A stretch of DNA of 51,337 bases, taken from Streptomyces verrucosisporus. GTDB lineage: Bacteria; Actinomycetota; Actinomycetes; Streptomycetales; Streptomycetaceae. Under the pieces are notes generated by a model that had not been told where the DNA came from, did not search any database, and saw nothing but the letters and a program-made list of their open reading frames with translations. The stretch is taken from NCBI RefSeq assembly GCF_017114865.1, contig NZ_JADEYH010000033.1, positions 1 to 51,337 on the forward strand, written 5' to 3'. Made by a program: the position numbers and the translations under genes. Positions 43,612-51,337 of the stretch are shown here, piece by piece (positions within the stretch are counted from its first letter, which is position 1; each line of letters begins with the position of its first letter).

Positions 43612-44223
43612 GTGAACCAGTCGCGTCCCAAGGTCAAGAAGTCGCGTGCGCTCGGCATCGCCCTGACCCCGAAGGCCGTGAAGTACTTCGAGCAGCGCCC
43701 GTACCCGCCGGGCGAGCACGGACGGGGCCGCAAGCAGAACAGCGACTACAAGGTCCGGCTGCTGGAGAAGCAGCGCCTGCGCGCCCAGTACGACATCAGC
43801 GAGCGCCAGATGGTCCGCGCCTACGACCGCGCCCGCAAGGCCGAGGGCAAGACGGGCGAGGCCCTGGTCGTCGAGCTGGAGCGCCGCCTGGACGCGCTCG
43901 TCCTGCGCTCGGGCATCGCCCGCACCGTCTACCAGGCCCGCCAGATGGTCGTGCACGGCCACATCGAGGTCAACGGCCGCAAGGTCGACAAGCCCTCCTT
44001 CCGCGTCCGCCCGGACGACGTGGTGTCCGTCCGCGAGCGCAGCCGCGCCAAGCACCCCTTCCTGGTGGCGCGCGAGGGCGGCTACGCGCCCGACGGCGAG
44101 ACCCCGCGCTACCTCCAGGTCAACCTCCAGGCGCTGGCCTTCCGCCTGGACCGCGACCCGAACCGCAAGGAGATCCCGGTCGTCTGCGACGAGCAGCTCG
44201 TCGTCGAGTACTACGCCCGCTGA
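43612..44223 (+). CDS. rpsD: 30S ribosomal protein S4
   Basis: A 203-residue small-subunit primary assembly protein binding 16S rRNA. The N-terminus NQSRPKVKKSRALGIALTPK and RPYPPGEHGRGRKQNSDYK segments and the S4 RNA-binding domain (LDALVLRSGIARTVYQARQM VVHGHIEVNG) are clear. It lacks the N-terminal CxxC zinc knuckle, so it is the zinc-independent form. In Streptomyces rpsD is encoded away from the main ribosomal operons, as here. Start GTG 43612 has GGAGG about ten bases upstream. It shares the short divergent promoter region with the DUF2470 gene. Confidence 0.96.
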   Translation: MNQSRPKVKKSRALGIALTPKAVKYFEQRPYPPGEHGRGRKQNSDYKVRLLEKQRLRAQYDISERQMVRAYDRARKAEGKTGEALVVELERRLDALVLRSGIARTVYQARQMVVHGHIEVNGRKVDKPSFRVRPDDVVSVRERSRAKHPFLVAREGGYAPDGETPRYLQVNLQALAFRLDRDPNRKEIPVVCDEQLVVEYYAR

Positions 44224-44285
44224 TCCTCCGGCTTGTCCGTACGCCCGGGATCGGCCGGCACGGACGCCCCGGACCTCCAGGTCCC

Positions 44286-44320
44286 CGGCCCTCCTGACGC
44301 GTCCCGCGGCAGGAGGGCCG
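44286..44320 (+). terminator. rpsD terminator
   Basis: The 11-bp arms CGGCCCTCCTG and CAGGAGGGCCG enclose a second stem, CGCG-TCC-CGCG. It lies 63 bases after rpsD. The rest of the 295-base gap up to 44518 holds a TAAGGT -10-like hexamer (44413-44418) for the next gene and no coding frame I would support. Confidence 0.8.
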
Positions 44321-44518
44321 CGGCGTGTCGTCCCCGGCGCGCGGGCCCGCCGCCCCGCCGCCCCGCCCGCCGGGCCGGAGGAATGCGGTACGGGCGACGG
44401 CCCGCGGCGCGATAAGGTCGGTATCCGCCGTCGCACCCGTGAGATCGGTGGGCAGGTACCCCCACGAACCGCAGGACGCGGCGGCCGACCCCATACGACC
44501 CGAGGGAAGCGGTGCAGC

Positions 44519-44956
44519 GTGTCCGGTGGAGAGGTGGCCGGCCTCCTGGTGGCCGTCTTCTGGGCGATCCTGGTGTCGTTCCTCGCCGTGGTGCTGGTGA
44601 GGCTCGCACAGACGCTCAAGGCGGCGACCAGACTGGTGACGGACGTGACCGAGCGTGCGGTCCCCCTCCTCGCCGAGGCGTCCGAGACCGTCCGCTCGGC
44701 ACAGAGCCAGCTCAGCCGGGTGGACGCCATCGCCTCCGACGTCCAGGAGGTCACCGCCAACGCCTCGGCGCTCTCCTCCACCGTCTCCACCGCCTTCGGC
44801 GGCCCGCTGGTGAAGGTCGCCGCGTTCGGCTACGGAGTGCGCCGCGCCCTCGGCCGCAGGAGCGACCCGCCGCGGTCGAAGCGTTCCGTCGTCGTGGGCC
44901 GGTCCGTGCCGGCCGCGCGCCGGGGGAGCGGTCGGCGCCGCGACGGAAAGGACTGA
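44519..44956 (+). CDS. DUF948 membrane protein
   Basis: A 145-residue protein with one N-terminal membrane helix (VAGLLVAVFWAILVSFLAVV) followed by an amphipathic helical region (LAEASETVRSAQSQLSRVDA), the DUF948 pattern seen in general-stress or methyl-accepting-like small membrane proteins. The C-terminal about 40 residues are very basic. Start GTG 44519 has GAGGGAAG upstream. It leads the alaS operon together with the DUF6167 protein; the association is conserved but function is unknown. Confidence 0.82.
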   Translation: MSGGEVAGLLVAVFWAILVSFLAVVLVRLAQTLKAATRLVTDVTERAVPLLAEASETVRSAQSQLSRVDAIASDVQEVTANASALSSTVSTAFGGPLVKVAAFGYGVRRALGRRSDPPRSKRSVVVGRSVPAARRGSGRRRDGKD

Positions 44957-44962
44957 TCCACC

Positions 44963-45304
44963 GTGTTCCGCCGTGCCTTCTGGTTCGGTGCCGGTGCCGC
45001 CACCGGCGTCTGGGCCACCACCAAGGTCAACCGTAAGCTGCGCAGCCTCGCGCCCGACAGCCTCGCCGTACGAGCGGCGGACCAGGCCGTGGCGGCCGGG
45101 CACCGGCTGAAGGACTTCGCGCTCGACGTCCGCGCCGGAATGGCACAGCGGGAGATCGAGTTGAACGACGCACTGGGACTGACGCCCCCCGCCGACCCCG
45201 GGGCCGCCGGCCAGGCGGAAGAACGCCGGGGGATCGCCGGGCGGGCCCCGCACCGCCCCGCCCTCGGAGCCACCCACCCGTACGACCGGAATGAGGACCA
45301 CTGA
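44963..45304 (+). CDS. DUF6167-family small protein
   Basis: A 113-residue protein. A hydrophobic N-terminal segment (RRAFWFGAGAATGVWAT) could anchor it weakly in the membrane; a helical region (LKDFALDVRAGMAQREIELND) and a polar tail follow. It begins six bases after the DUF948 gene and its stop overlaps the alaS start by one base, so all three are translated from one message. Family name is from memory; no role is known. Confidence 0.78.
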   Translation: MFRRAFWFGAGAATGVWATTKVNRKLRSLAPDSLAVRAADQAVAAGHRLKDFALDVRAGMAQREIELNDALGLTPPADPGAAGQAEERRGIAGRAPHRPALGATHPYDRNEDH

Positions 45305-47967
45305 TGGAGTCGGCTGAAATCCGCCGCCGCTGGCTGCGCTTCTTCGAGGAGCGGGGGCACACCGTCGTGCCGTCGGCGTCGCTGATCGCGGACGACCCGA
45401 CGCTGCTGCTGGTCCCCGCCGGAATGGTTCCCTTCAAGCCGTACTTCCTGGGCGAGGCCACCCCGCCGTACGAGCGCGCCGTCAGTGTGCAGAAGTGCGT
45501 GCGCACCCCGGACATCGAGGAGGTCGGCAAGACCACCCGCCACGGCACCTTCTTCCAGATGTGCGGCAACTTCTCCTTCGGCGACTACTTCAAGGAGGGC
45601 GCCGCGAAGCTCGCCTGGGAGCTGCTCACCATGCCCCAGGACAAGGGCGGCTACGGCCTGGAGCCGGAGAAGCTGTGGATCACCGTCTACGAGGAGGACG
45701 ACGAGGCCGAGCGCATCTGGCGCGACGTCGTCGGCGTCCCCGCCGAGCGGATCCAGCGCCTGGGCAAGGAGGAGAACTACTGGGACATGGGCGTGCCCGG
45801 CCCCTGCGGTCCCTGCTCCGAGATCAACTACGACCGCGGCCCGGAGTTCGGCGCCGAGGGCGGCCCGGCCGTCAACGACGAGCGCTACGTGGAGATCTGG
45901 AACCTGGTCTTCATGCAGTACGAGCGCGGGCCGGGCCAGGGCAAGGACTACCCGATCCTCGGCGAGCTGCCCAGCAAGAACATCGACACCGGGCTCGGCC
46001 TGGAGCGCCTGGCGATGATCCTGCAGGGTGTGCGCAACATGTACGAGACCGACACCCTGCGCGCGGTCATCGACACGGCCGGCGGGCTGACCGGCGTGCG
46101 CTACGGCGCCGCCGGGGACACCGACGTCTCCCTGCGCGTGGTCGCCGACCACATGCGCACCTCCGTGATGCTCATCGGCGACGGCGTCACCCCCGGCAAC
46201 GAGGGCCGCGGCTACGTGCTGCGCCGCATCATGCGCCGCGCCGTCCGCAACATGCGCCTGCTGGGCGCCGACCGGCCGGTCGTCGGCGAGCTGGTCGACA
46301 CCGTGCTGCGCACCATGGGCGAGCAGTACCCCGAGCTGCTCACCGACCGGCAGCGCATCGAGACCGTCGCGCTCGCCGAGGAGGCCGCCTTCCTCAAGAC
46401 CCTCAAGGCCGGCACCAACATCCTCGACACCGCCGTCACCGAGACCAAGTCCGCCGGCGGGGCCGTCCTGCCCGGCGAAAAGGCCTTCCTGCTCCACGAC
46501 ACCTGGGGCTTCCCCATCGACCTCACCCTGGAGATGGCCGCCGAGCAGGGCCTGTCCGTGGACGAGGAGGGCTTCCGCCGCCTGATGAAGGAGCAGCGGG
46601 AGCGGGCCAAGGCCGACGCCAGGGCCAAGAAGACCGGCCACGCCGACCTCAGCTCCTACCGCGAGGTCGCCGACACCGCCGGGACCACCGTCTTCACCGG
46701 CTACACCGACACCGAGGGCGAGACCTCCGTCGTCGGCCTGCTGGTGAACGGCCTGCCCTCGCCTGCCGCCTCCGAGGGCGACGACGTGGAGGTCGTGCTC
46801 GACCGCACCCCGTTCTACGCCGAGGGCGGCGGGCAGCAGCCCGACACCGGCCGCATCCGCCTGGACTCCGGCGCCGTCATCGAGGTCCGCGACGTCCAGC
46901 AGCCGGTGCCCGGTGTCACCGTGCACAAGGGCACCGTCCAGGTCGGCGAGGTCACCGTCGGAGCCTCGGCGTACGCCGTCATCGACGTCACGCGCCGCCG
47001 TGCCATCGCCCGCGCCCACAGCGCCACCCACCTCACCCACCAGGCGCTGCGCGACGCGCTCGGCCCGACGGCCGCCCAGGCCGGCTCCGAGAACGCCCCT
47101 GGCCGCTTCCGCTTCGACTTCGGTTCGCCGACCGCCGTGCCCGGCACCGTCCTCACCGACGTCGAGCAGCGGATCAACGAGGTCCTCGCCCGTGAACTCG
47201 ACGTCATGGCCGAGGTGATGAGCATGGAGGAGGCCAGGAAGCAGGGCGCCATCGCCGAGTTCGGCGAGAAGTACGGCGACCGGGTCCGCGTGGTGACCAT
47301 CGGTGACTTCTCCAAGGAGCTGTGCGGTGGCACCCATGTGCACAACACCGCCCAGCTGGGCCTGGTGAAGCTGCTGGGCGAGTCCTCCATCGGCTCCGGA
47401 GTGCGCCGCGTGGAGGCCCTGGTCGGCGTGGACGCCTACAACTTCCTCGCCCGTGAGCACACCGTGGTCTCCCAGCTCACCGACCTGGTCAAGGGCCGTC
47501 CCGAGGAACTGCCGGAGAAGATCTCCGGGATGCTCGCCAAGCTGAGGGACGCCGAGAAGGAGATCGAGCGCTTCCGCGCCGAGAAGGTCCTGGCCGCCGC
47601 CGCGGGTCTGGCCTCCTCCGCCCGCGACGTCAACGGGACCGCGTTCGTCGGCGCCCGGGTCCCCGACGGAACGACCGCCGACGACCTGCGCAAGCTCGTC
47701 CTCGACGTGCGCGGCCGCCTCCAGGGCGGACGTCCGGCCGTGGTGGCCCTGTTCTCGGTGGCGAACGGCCGTCCGCTGACCGTCATCGCCGCCAACGACG
47801 CCGCCCGCGACCGAGGTCTGAAGGCCGGCGACCTCGTCCGCGCCGCCGCCAAGGCCCTCGGCGGCGGGGGCGGCGGCAAGCCGGACGTCGCCCAGGGCGG
47901 CGGCCAGAACCCCGAGGCCGTCGACGAGGCCGTCGCCGCCGTCGAGCGCCTGGTGGCGGCCGCCTGA
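45304..47967 (+). CDS. alaS: alanyl-tRNA synthetase
   Basis: An 887-residue class II synthetase. The aminoacylation core starts ESAEIRRRWLRFFEERGHTV, with RHGTFFQMCGNFSFGDYFK (motif 2 region) and GLGLERLAM (motif 3). The editing domain has the HSATHLTHQAL metal site and CGGTHV further on. The C-terminal C-Ala/DHHA1 domain ends GGGGGGKPDVAQGGGQNPEA, the conserved glycine-rich motif. Length is usual. ATG 45304 overlaps the preceding stop, and the stop overlaps the ruvX ATG. Confidence 0.98.
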   Translation: MESAEIRRRWLRFFEERGHTVVPSASLIADDPTLLLVPAGMVPFKPYFLGEATPPYERAVSVQKCVRTPDIEEVGKTTRHGTFFQMCGNFSFGDYFKEGAAKLAWELLTMPQDKGGYGLEPEKLWITVYEEDDEAERIWRDVVGVPAERIQRLGKEENYWDMGVPGPCGPCSEINYDRGPEFGAEGGPAVNDERYVEIWNLVFMQYERGPGQGKDYPILGELPSKNIDTGLGLERLAMILQGVRNMYETDTLRAVIDTAGGLTGVRYGAAGDTDVSLRVVADHMRTSVMLIGDGVTPGNEGRGYVLRRIMRRAVRNMRLLGADRPVVGELVDTVLRTMGEQYPELLTDRQRIETVALAEEAAFLKTLKAGTNILDTAVTETKSAGGAVLPGEKAFLLHDTWGFPIDLTLEMAAEQGLSVDEEGFRRLMKEQRERAKADARAKKTGHADLSSYREVADTAGTTVFTGYTDTEGETSVVGLLVNGLPSPAASEGDDVEVVLDRTPFYAEGGGQQPDTGRIRLDSGAVIEVRDVQQPVPGVTVHKGTVQVGEVTVGASAYAVIDVTRRRAIARAHSATHLTHQALRDALGPTAAQAGSENAPGRFRFDFGSPTAVPGTVLTDVEQRINEVLARELDVMAEVMSMEEARKQGAIAEFGEKYGDRVRVVTIGDFSKELCGGTHVHNTAQLGLVKLLGESSIGSGVRRVEALVGVDAYNFLAREHTVVSQLTDLVKGRPEELPEKISGMLAKLRDAEKEIERFRAEKVLAAAAGLASSARDVNGTAFVGARVPDGTTADDLRKLVLDVRGRLQGGRPAVVALFSVANGRPLTVIAANDAARDRGLKAGDLVRAAAKALGGGGGGKPDVAQGGGQNPEAVDEAVAAVERLVAAA

Positions 47968-48434
47968 TGCGGCGCGGCAGGCGGCTGGCCGTCGACGTCG
48001 GGGACGCCCGGATCGGGGTCGCCTCCTGCGACCCCGACGGGCTCCTGGCCACACCGGTGGAGACCGTGCCGGGGCGCGACGTCCCGGCCGCCCGCCGCCG
48101 GCTGGCCGAACTCGTCGCGGAGTACGAGCCGCTGGAGGTCGTGGTCGGGCTCCCCCGCTCCCTCAACGGGCGCGAGGGCCCGGCCGCGGCCCGGGTGCGG
48201 GCCTTCGCCCAGGGACTGGCCGAGGCCGTCGCCCCGGTGGTGGTGCGCCTGGTGGACGAGCGGATGAGTACCGTCACCGCGGCCCAGTCCATGCGCGCCT
48301 CGGGTGTCTCGTCGAAGAAGGGGCGCGGCCGGATCGACCAGGCCGCGGCCGTGGTCATCCTGCAGAGCGCCCTGGAGACCGAGCGGGTGTCCGGCCGGGC
48401 CCCGGGGGAGTGCGTCGGGGCGGGCGGCCGATAG
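47967..48434 (+). CDS. ruvX: RuvX/YqgF Holliday junction resolvase-like protein
   Basis: A 155-residue RNase H-fold protein. The catalytic strand RLAVDVGDARIGVASCDPDG, the VVVGLPRSLNGREGPAA block and the DERMSTVTAAQSMRASG segment carry the conserved acids; RIDQAAAVVILQ supplies the last. Family members are essential in several bacteria and act in pre-16S rRNA 5' maturation and possibly recombination. Its ATG overlaps the alaS stop by one base, giving strict coupling. Confidence 0.93.
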   Translation: MRRGRRLAVDVGDARIGVASCDPDGLLATPVETVPGRDVPAARRRLAELVAEYEPLEVVVGLPRSLNGREGPAAARVRAFAQGLAEAVAPVVVRLVDERMSTVTAAQSMRASGVSSKKGRGRIDQAAAVVILQSALETERVSGRAPGECVGAGGR

Positions 48435-48561
48435 CGGTACGGTAACGTTCCGCTTCGGACGGCGCCGTTCGAACACCGAGCCGTACGCCGGAGACGGCAG
48501 TTCGGACAGCGGCGTCCGCGAGTACCGCAACCGGCTGCCGTCCGACGGCTCTAGGGGATCG

Positions 48562-50340
48562 ATGACTGAGTATGGCCGGGGCACCGGCTCCGAACCGTGG
48601 CACCCCGACGACCCCCTCTACGGGGACCAGGGGTGGAACGGCGGAGCCCACCACGGACCCCAGCAGGGGACCCAGCACGGCGACTGGGACACCTACGGCG
48701 AGCAGCAGTACCACCCCCAGCACCAGCACCAGCAGCACCAGGGCCACCAGCAGCCCGGCTACGGGCAGCAGGACTGGGACACCCAGGGCGGCGGGCAGCA
48801 GTACGGCGATCCGTACGGGCACCAGCAGCACCAGCAGCACGGTGATCCCTACGATTACCAGCACCAGCACCAGCAGTACGGCGATCCGTACGGCCACCAG
48901 CAGCACCAGCAGCCCGGTGACCCGTACGGACAGCACCAGGATCAGCACCAGGGCGCCCCGTACGGCGGGGGGCAGTACGCGGACCACAGTGGTCCCCCCG
49001 GACCCCAGGACGCCCACTCGCACCACCCCGAGCAGCACGGACACCACGAACAGCCCGGGCAGCACGAGGAGTACGGGCAGCAACCCCCGCCGTCACGGCG
49101 GGGGCGGCGCCGTGACGAGCCGGACCCCGGCCCCGGGCCCGACGAGGAGACCGGCTGGGACCCCGGCCCGGACCAGGGCGAGCACGCCTTCTTCTCGGAC
49201 GACGGCGACGACGGGCACGACGACGAGGACGACGGACGGTCCGGCCGCGGGGGCAGGGGCAAGGGCGGCAGGAAGGGCCGCAACGGCGTCGCCTGCCTGA
49301 CCGTCGCCCTCGTCCTGGTCGGCGGCGTCGGCACGGCCGGCTACTTCGTCTACGACTTCTACCAGAGCCACTTCGCCGCAGCGCCCGACTTCTCCGGTCA
49401 GGGCAAGGGCGACACCCAGGTGGAGATCCCCGAGGGCAGTACGCTGGCCCGGATGGGCGCCATCCTGGAGAAGGCCGGCGTGGTCAAGAGCCAGCAGGGA
49501 TTCATCGAGGCGTCCCGGGCCAACTCCAAGGCGCAGAGCATCCAGCCGGGCGTCTACATGCTCCGCAAGGAGATGTCCTCGGCGGCGGCCATCGAGATGA
49601 TGCTCGACCCCTCCAGCCAGAACGCCCTGATCATCGCCGAGGGCAAGCGGGCCTCGGAGATCTACGCGCTGATCGACGAGAAGCTCGGCCTGGAGGAGGG
49701 CAGCACCGAGAAGGCCGCCGAGAAGGCCGACCTCGGCCTGCCCGAGTGGGCCGAGGGCGACCCCGAGGGCTTCCTCTTCCCGGCCAAGTACACGGTCGGC
49801 GACAAGACCGAGCCCGAGGACCTGCTCAGGAAGATGGTGGAGCGGGCCGACCGGGAGTTCGAGAAGGCGGACCTGGAAGACCATGTGGAGCGGCTCGGCC
49901 TGGAGTCGCCGCTCCAGGTGCTCACCGTCGCCAGCCTGGTGCAGGCGGAGGGCAAGTACAAGCACGACTTCGTGAAGGTCTCCCGCGTGGTCTACAACCG
50001 GCTGAAGCCGGGCAACACCGAGACCAACGGCTATCTGCAGTTCGACTCCACCTACAACTTCGCCAAGAACCAGTACACCCTGGACGTGCCCTCGCCCAGC
50101 ACCATGGCCAAGTTCGACCACCCCTACAACACCTACGCCAAGAAGGGCCTGCCGCCCGGCCCGATCAACAGCCCGGGCGCCGAGGCGCTGCACGCGGCGG
50201 TGGAGCCGGCCGAGGGAGGCTGGTACTACTTCGTGTCGATCACCGAGGACAACACGGTGTTCTCCGACACCTACGAGGAGCACAGCCGGCACGTGGAGAA
50301 GTACAACGCGGAGCAGGAGAAGAACGGGGAGGACCAGTGA
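48562..50340 (+). CDS. mltG: endolytic peptidoglycan transglycosylase MltG
   Basis: A 592-residue protein. The first 240 residues are cytosolic and disordered, His/Gln/Gly/Asp-rich, with a 25-residue repeat; a membrane helix lies near 245-265 (ACLTVALVLVGGVGTAGYFV). The extracytoplasmic part has a LysM-like region, then the YceG catalytic domain: LTVASLVQAEGKYK with the catalytic Glu, VVYNRL, LQFDSTYNF and NTYAKKGLPPGPINSPG. It cleaves nascent glycan strands and sets their length. Start ATG 48562. It lies 127 bases after ruvX and overlaps aroE by GTGA. The low-complexity N-terminus is typical of Streptomyces homologues but unusually long. Confidence 0.94.
   Translation: MTEYGRGTGSEPWHPDDPLYGDQGWNGGAHHGPQQGTQHGDWDTYGEQQYHPQHQHQQHQGHQQPGYGQQDWDTQGGGQQYGDPYGHQQHQQHGDPYDYQHQHQQYGDPYGHQQHQQPGDPYGQHQDQHQGAPYGGGQYADHSGPPGPQDAHSHHPEQHGHHEQPGQHEEYGQQPPPSRRGRRRDEPDPGPGPDEETGWDPGPDQGEHAFFSDDGDDGHDDEDDGRSGRGGRGKGGRKGRNGVACLTVALVLVGGVGTAGYFVYDFYQSHFAAAPDFSGQGKGDTQVEIPEGSTLARMGAILEKAGVVKSQQGFIEASRANSKAQSIQPGVYMLRKEMSSAAAIEMMLDPSSQNALIIAEGKRASEIYALIDEKLGLEEGSTEKAAEKADLGLPEWAEGDPEGFLFPAKYTVGDKTEPEDLLRKMVERADREFEKADLEDHVERLGLESPLQVLTVASLVQAEGKYKHDFVKVSRVVYNRLKPGNTETNGYLQFDSTYNFAKNQYTLDVPSPSTMAKFDHPYNTYAKKGLPPGPINSPGAEALHAAVEPAEGGWYYFVSITEDNTVFSDTYEEHSRHVEKYNAEQEKNGEDQ
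48796..48945 (+). repeat. 75-bp direct repeat within mltG
   Basis: Two adjacent 75-bp units (48796-48870, 48871-48945) encode similar 25-residue blocks beginning QQYGDPYGHQQHQQ. They account for part of the His/Gln-rich N-terminal tail. In-frame slippage between units would change length without a frameshift. Confidence 0.8.
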
Positions 50341-51182
50341 GCCCGGCCGGAAGACGTGCGGCGGTCCTGGGGTCGCCCATCGTGCACTCCCTCTCCCCGG
50401 TGCTCCACCGGGCCGCCTACCGGGAGATGGGCCTGACCGGCTGGTCGTACGACCGCTTCGAGGTGGACGAGGACGGCATCGCGCCGTTCTTGGAGAAACT
50501 CGCCGCGGGCGGTGGCCAGTGGGCCGGGCTGTCGCTGACCATGCCGCTCAAGCGGGCCGTCATCCCCCTGCTGGACGCGATCGGTGACACCGCGGCCTCG
50601 GTCGGGGCGGTCAACACCGTGGTCTTCGCCGCGGACGGCCGCCGCGTCGGTGAGAACACCGACATCCCCGGCATGATCGCCGCGCTGCGCGAGCGCGGTG
50701 TGGACAGCGTTCCGCACGCCGCGGTGCTGGGCGCCGGGGCCACGGCCTCCTCCGCGCTCGCGGCGCTCGCCCGGGTCTGCACCGGAGAGGTCACCGCCTA
50801 CGTCCGCAGCCGGGAGCGGGCCGAGGAGATGCGCGGCTGGGGCGAGCGGCTGGGCGTGGCGGTGACGACCGCCGACTGGGCGGACGCGCCACGGGCCCTG
50901 ACCGCGCCGCTGGTGATCGCCACCACGCCCGCGGGCGCCGCCGACGCCCTGGCGGCGGCCGTGCCAGAGCGTCCCGGCACCCTCTTCGACGTCCTCTACG
51001 AGCCCTGGCCGACCCCGCTGGCCGCCGCCTGGTCCGCGCGTGGCGGGCAGGTCCTGGGCGGCCTGGACCTCCTGGTCCATCAGGCGGTCCTCCAGGTCGA
51101 GATGATGACCGGCCGCTCCCCGGCCCCGCTGGCCGCGATGCGCGCGGCGGGCGAGGCCGCGCTGGCGGCGCGTACGGCCTGA
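50337..51182 (+). CDS. aroE: shikimate dehydrogenase
   Basis: A 281-residue NADP-dependent enzyme reducing 3-dehydroshikimate to shikimate in aromatic amino-acid synthesis. The substrate site GSPIVHSLSPVLHRAAY, the catalytic-lysine segment LSLTMPLKR, the NTD motif (GENTDIPGM) and the nucleotide loop VLGAGATASSALAAL are visible; GLDLLVHQAVLQVE near the end is also conserved. The nucleotide loop reads GAGATA rather than GAGGAA, common in actinobacteria. GTG 50337 overlaps the mltG stop. Other aro genes would be expected beyond the window. Confidence 0.95.
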   Translation: MSPAGRRAAVLGSPIVHSLSPVLHRAAYREMGLTGWSYDRFEVDEDGIAPFLEKLAAGGGQWAGLSLTMPLKRAVIPLLDAIGDTAASVGAVNTVVFAADGRRVGENTDIPGMIAALRERGVDSVPHAAVLGAGATASSALAALARVCTGEVTAYVRSRERAEEMRGWGERLGVAVTTADWADAPRALTAPLVIATTPAGAADALAAAVPERPGTLFDVLYEPWPTPLAAAWSARGGQVLGGLDLLVHQAVLQVEMMTGRSPAPLAAMRAAGEAALAARTA

Positions 51183-51337
51183 CAGCCGGGCGAGCCTGGC
51201 GAGCCGGGCCCGTCACCGGTGGCCGGACCTGACAAACCAGGCCCGGCCAACGAGACAGGTGTCCCGTCTTCTGGACGGACGGCCTGTCCCGCGGTGCGAT
51301 CGTGAAAAGATCGGTGGCACGCACGGGCCTGGACTAC
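51183..51337. other. gene-free right edge
   Basis: The last 155 bases hold no supported gene. They contain a nested inverted repeat (GACAGG 51254-51259 with CCTGTC 51283-51288; inner CCGTC/GACGG) and CGATC-GTGAAAA-GATCG at 51297-51313. These may be the aroE terminator or the promoter of the next gene. Confidence 0.4.

Overview
The window is very GC-rich, gene-dense actinobacterial chromosome, almost certainly from Streptomyces or a close relative. The clearest marker is SsgB (3439-3852), a sporulation-division protein confined to morphologically complex actinomycetes. The PI-mannoside genes, bifunctional Rel, frequent GTG/TTG starts and long hairpin terminators without strong U-tracts agree. 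From memory (no search was run), the order aroE-mltG-ruvX-alaS ... relA-apt-secF-secD ... thrS ... ssgB is the conserved core order of Streptomyces chromosomes, here in reverse.

Left edge (1-4585): a complete IS630-type element (1-1165, TA-flanked, 29-bp inverted repeats, transposase split by a -1 frame change) sits against the 3' end of a DsbA-like gene and supplies its stop codon. Next come two small membrane proteins, a CGNR zinc-finger regulator, ssgB, a TIGR02611 membrane protein and a tRNA-Val(CAC). 4590-11671: a sugar ABC importer operon without its own ATPase (lipoprotein, two permeases, DUF624/YesL-like protein), behind a promoter carrying a LacI-type palindrome; then a huge membrane protein read leftward and a second, identical tRNA-Val(CAC).

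11767-25172: DEDDh exonuclease, thrS with a leader able to form two exclusive hairpins, a HIT protein, an unknown membrane protein, a divergent EF-G-like GTPase, the phospholipid operon pgsA-patA-pimA, a small LemA-like protein, and pdxS-pdxT for pyridoxal phosphate. 25242-35663: yebC, ruvC-ruvA-ruvB, yajC-secD-secF, apt and rel. These cover recombination, protein export, purine salvage and the stringent response.

35757-51182: DUF349 protein, membrane-anchored cyclophilin, metallo-beta-lactamase-fold hydrolase, hisS, VKOR, rarA, a DUF2470 gene divergent from rpsD with an iron-box palindrome between them, then DUF948, DUF6167, alaS, ruvX, mltG and aroE as a tightly packed operon. The last 155 bases hold no gene.

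Most of the window is core genome. I did not find a clear undescribed multi-gene system. The best leads are regulatory or structural: the iron box at rpsD/DUF2470, the thrS leader, the EF-G-like protein with degenerate GTP motifs, the orphan LacI-type operator, the 34-bp palindrome between ruvA and ruvB, and the IS insertion that re-terminates the DsbA gene.
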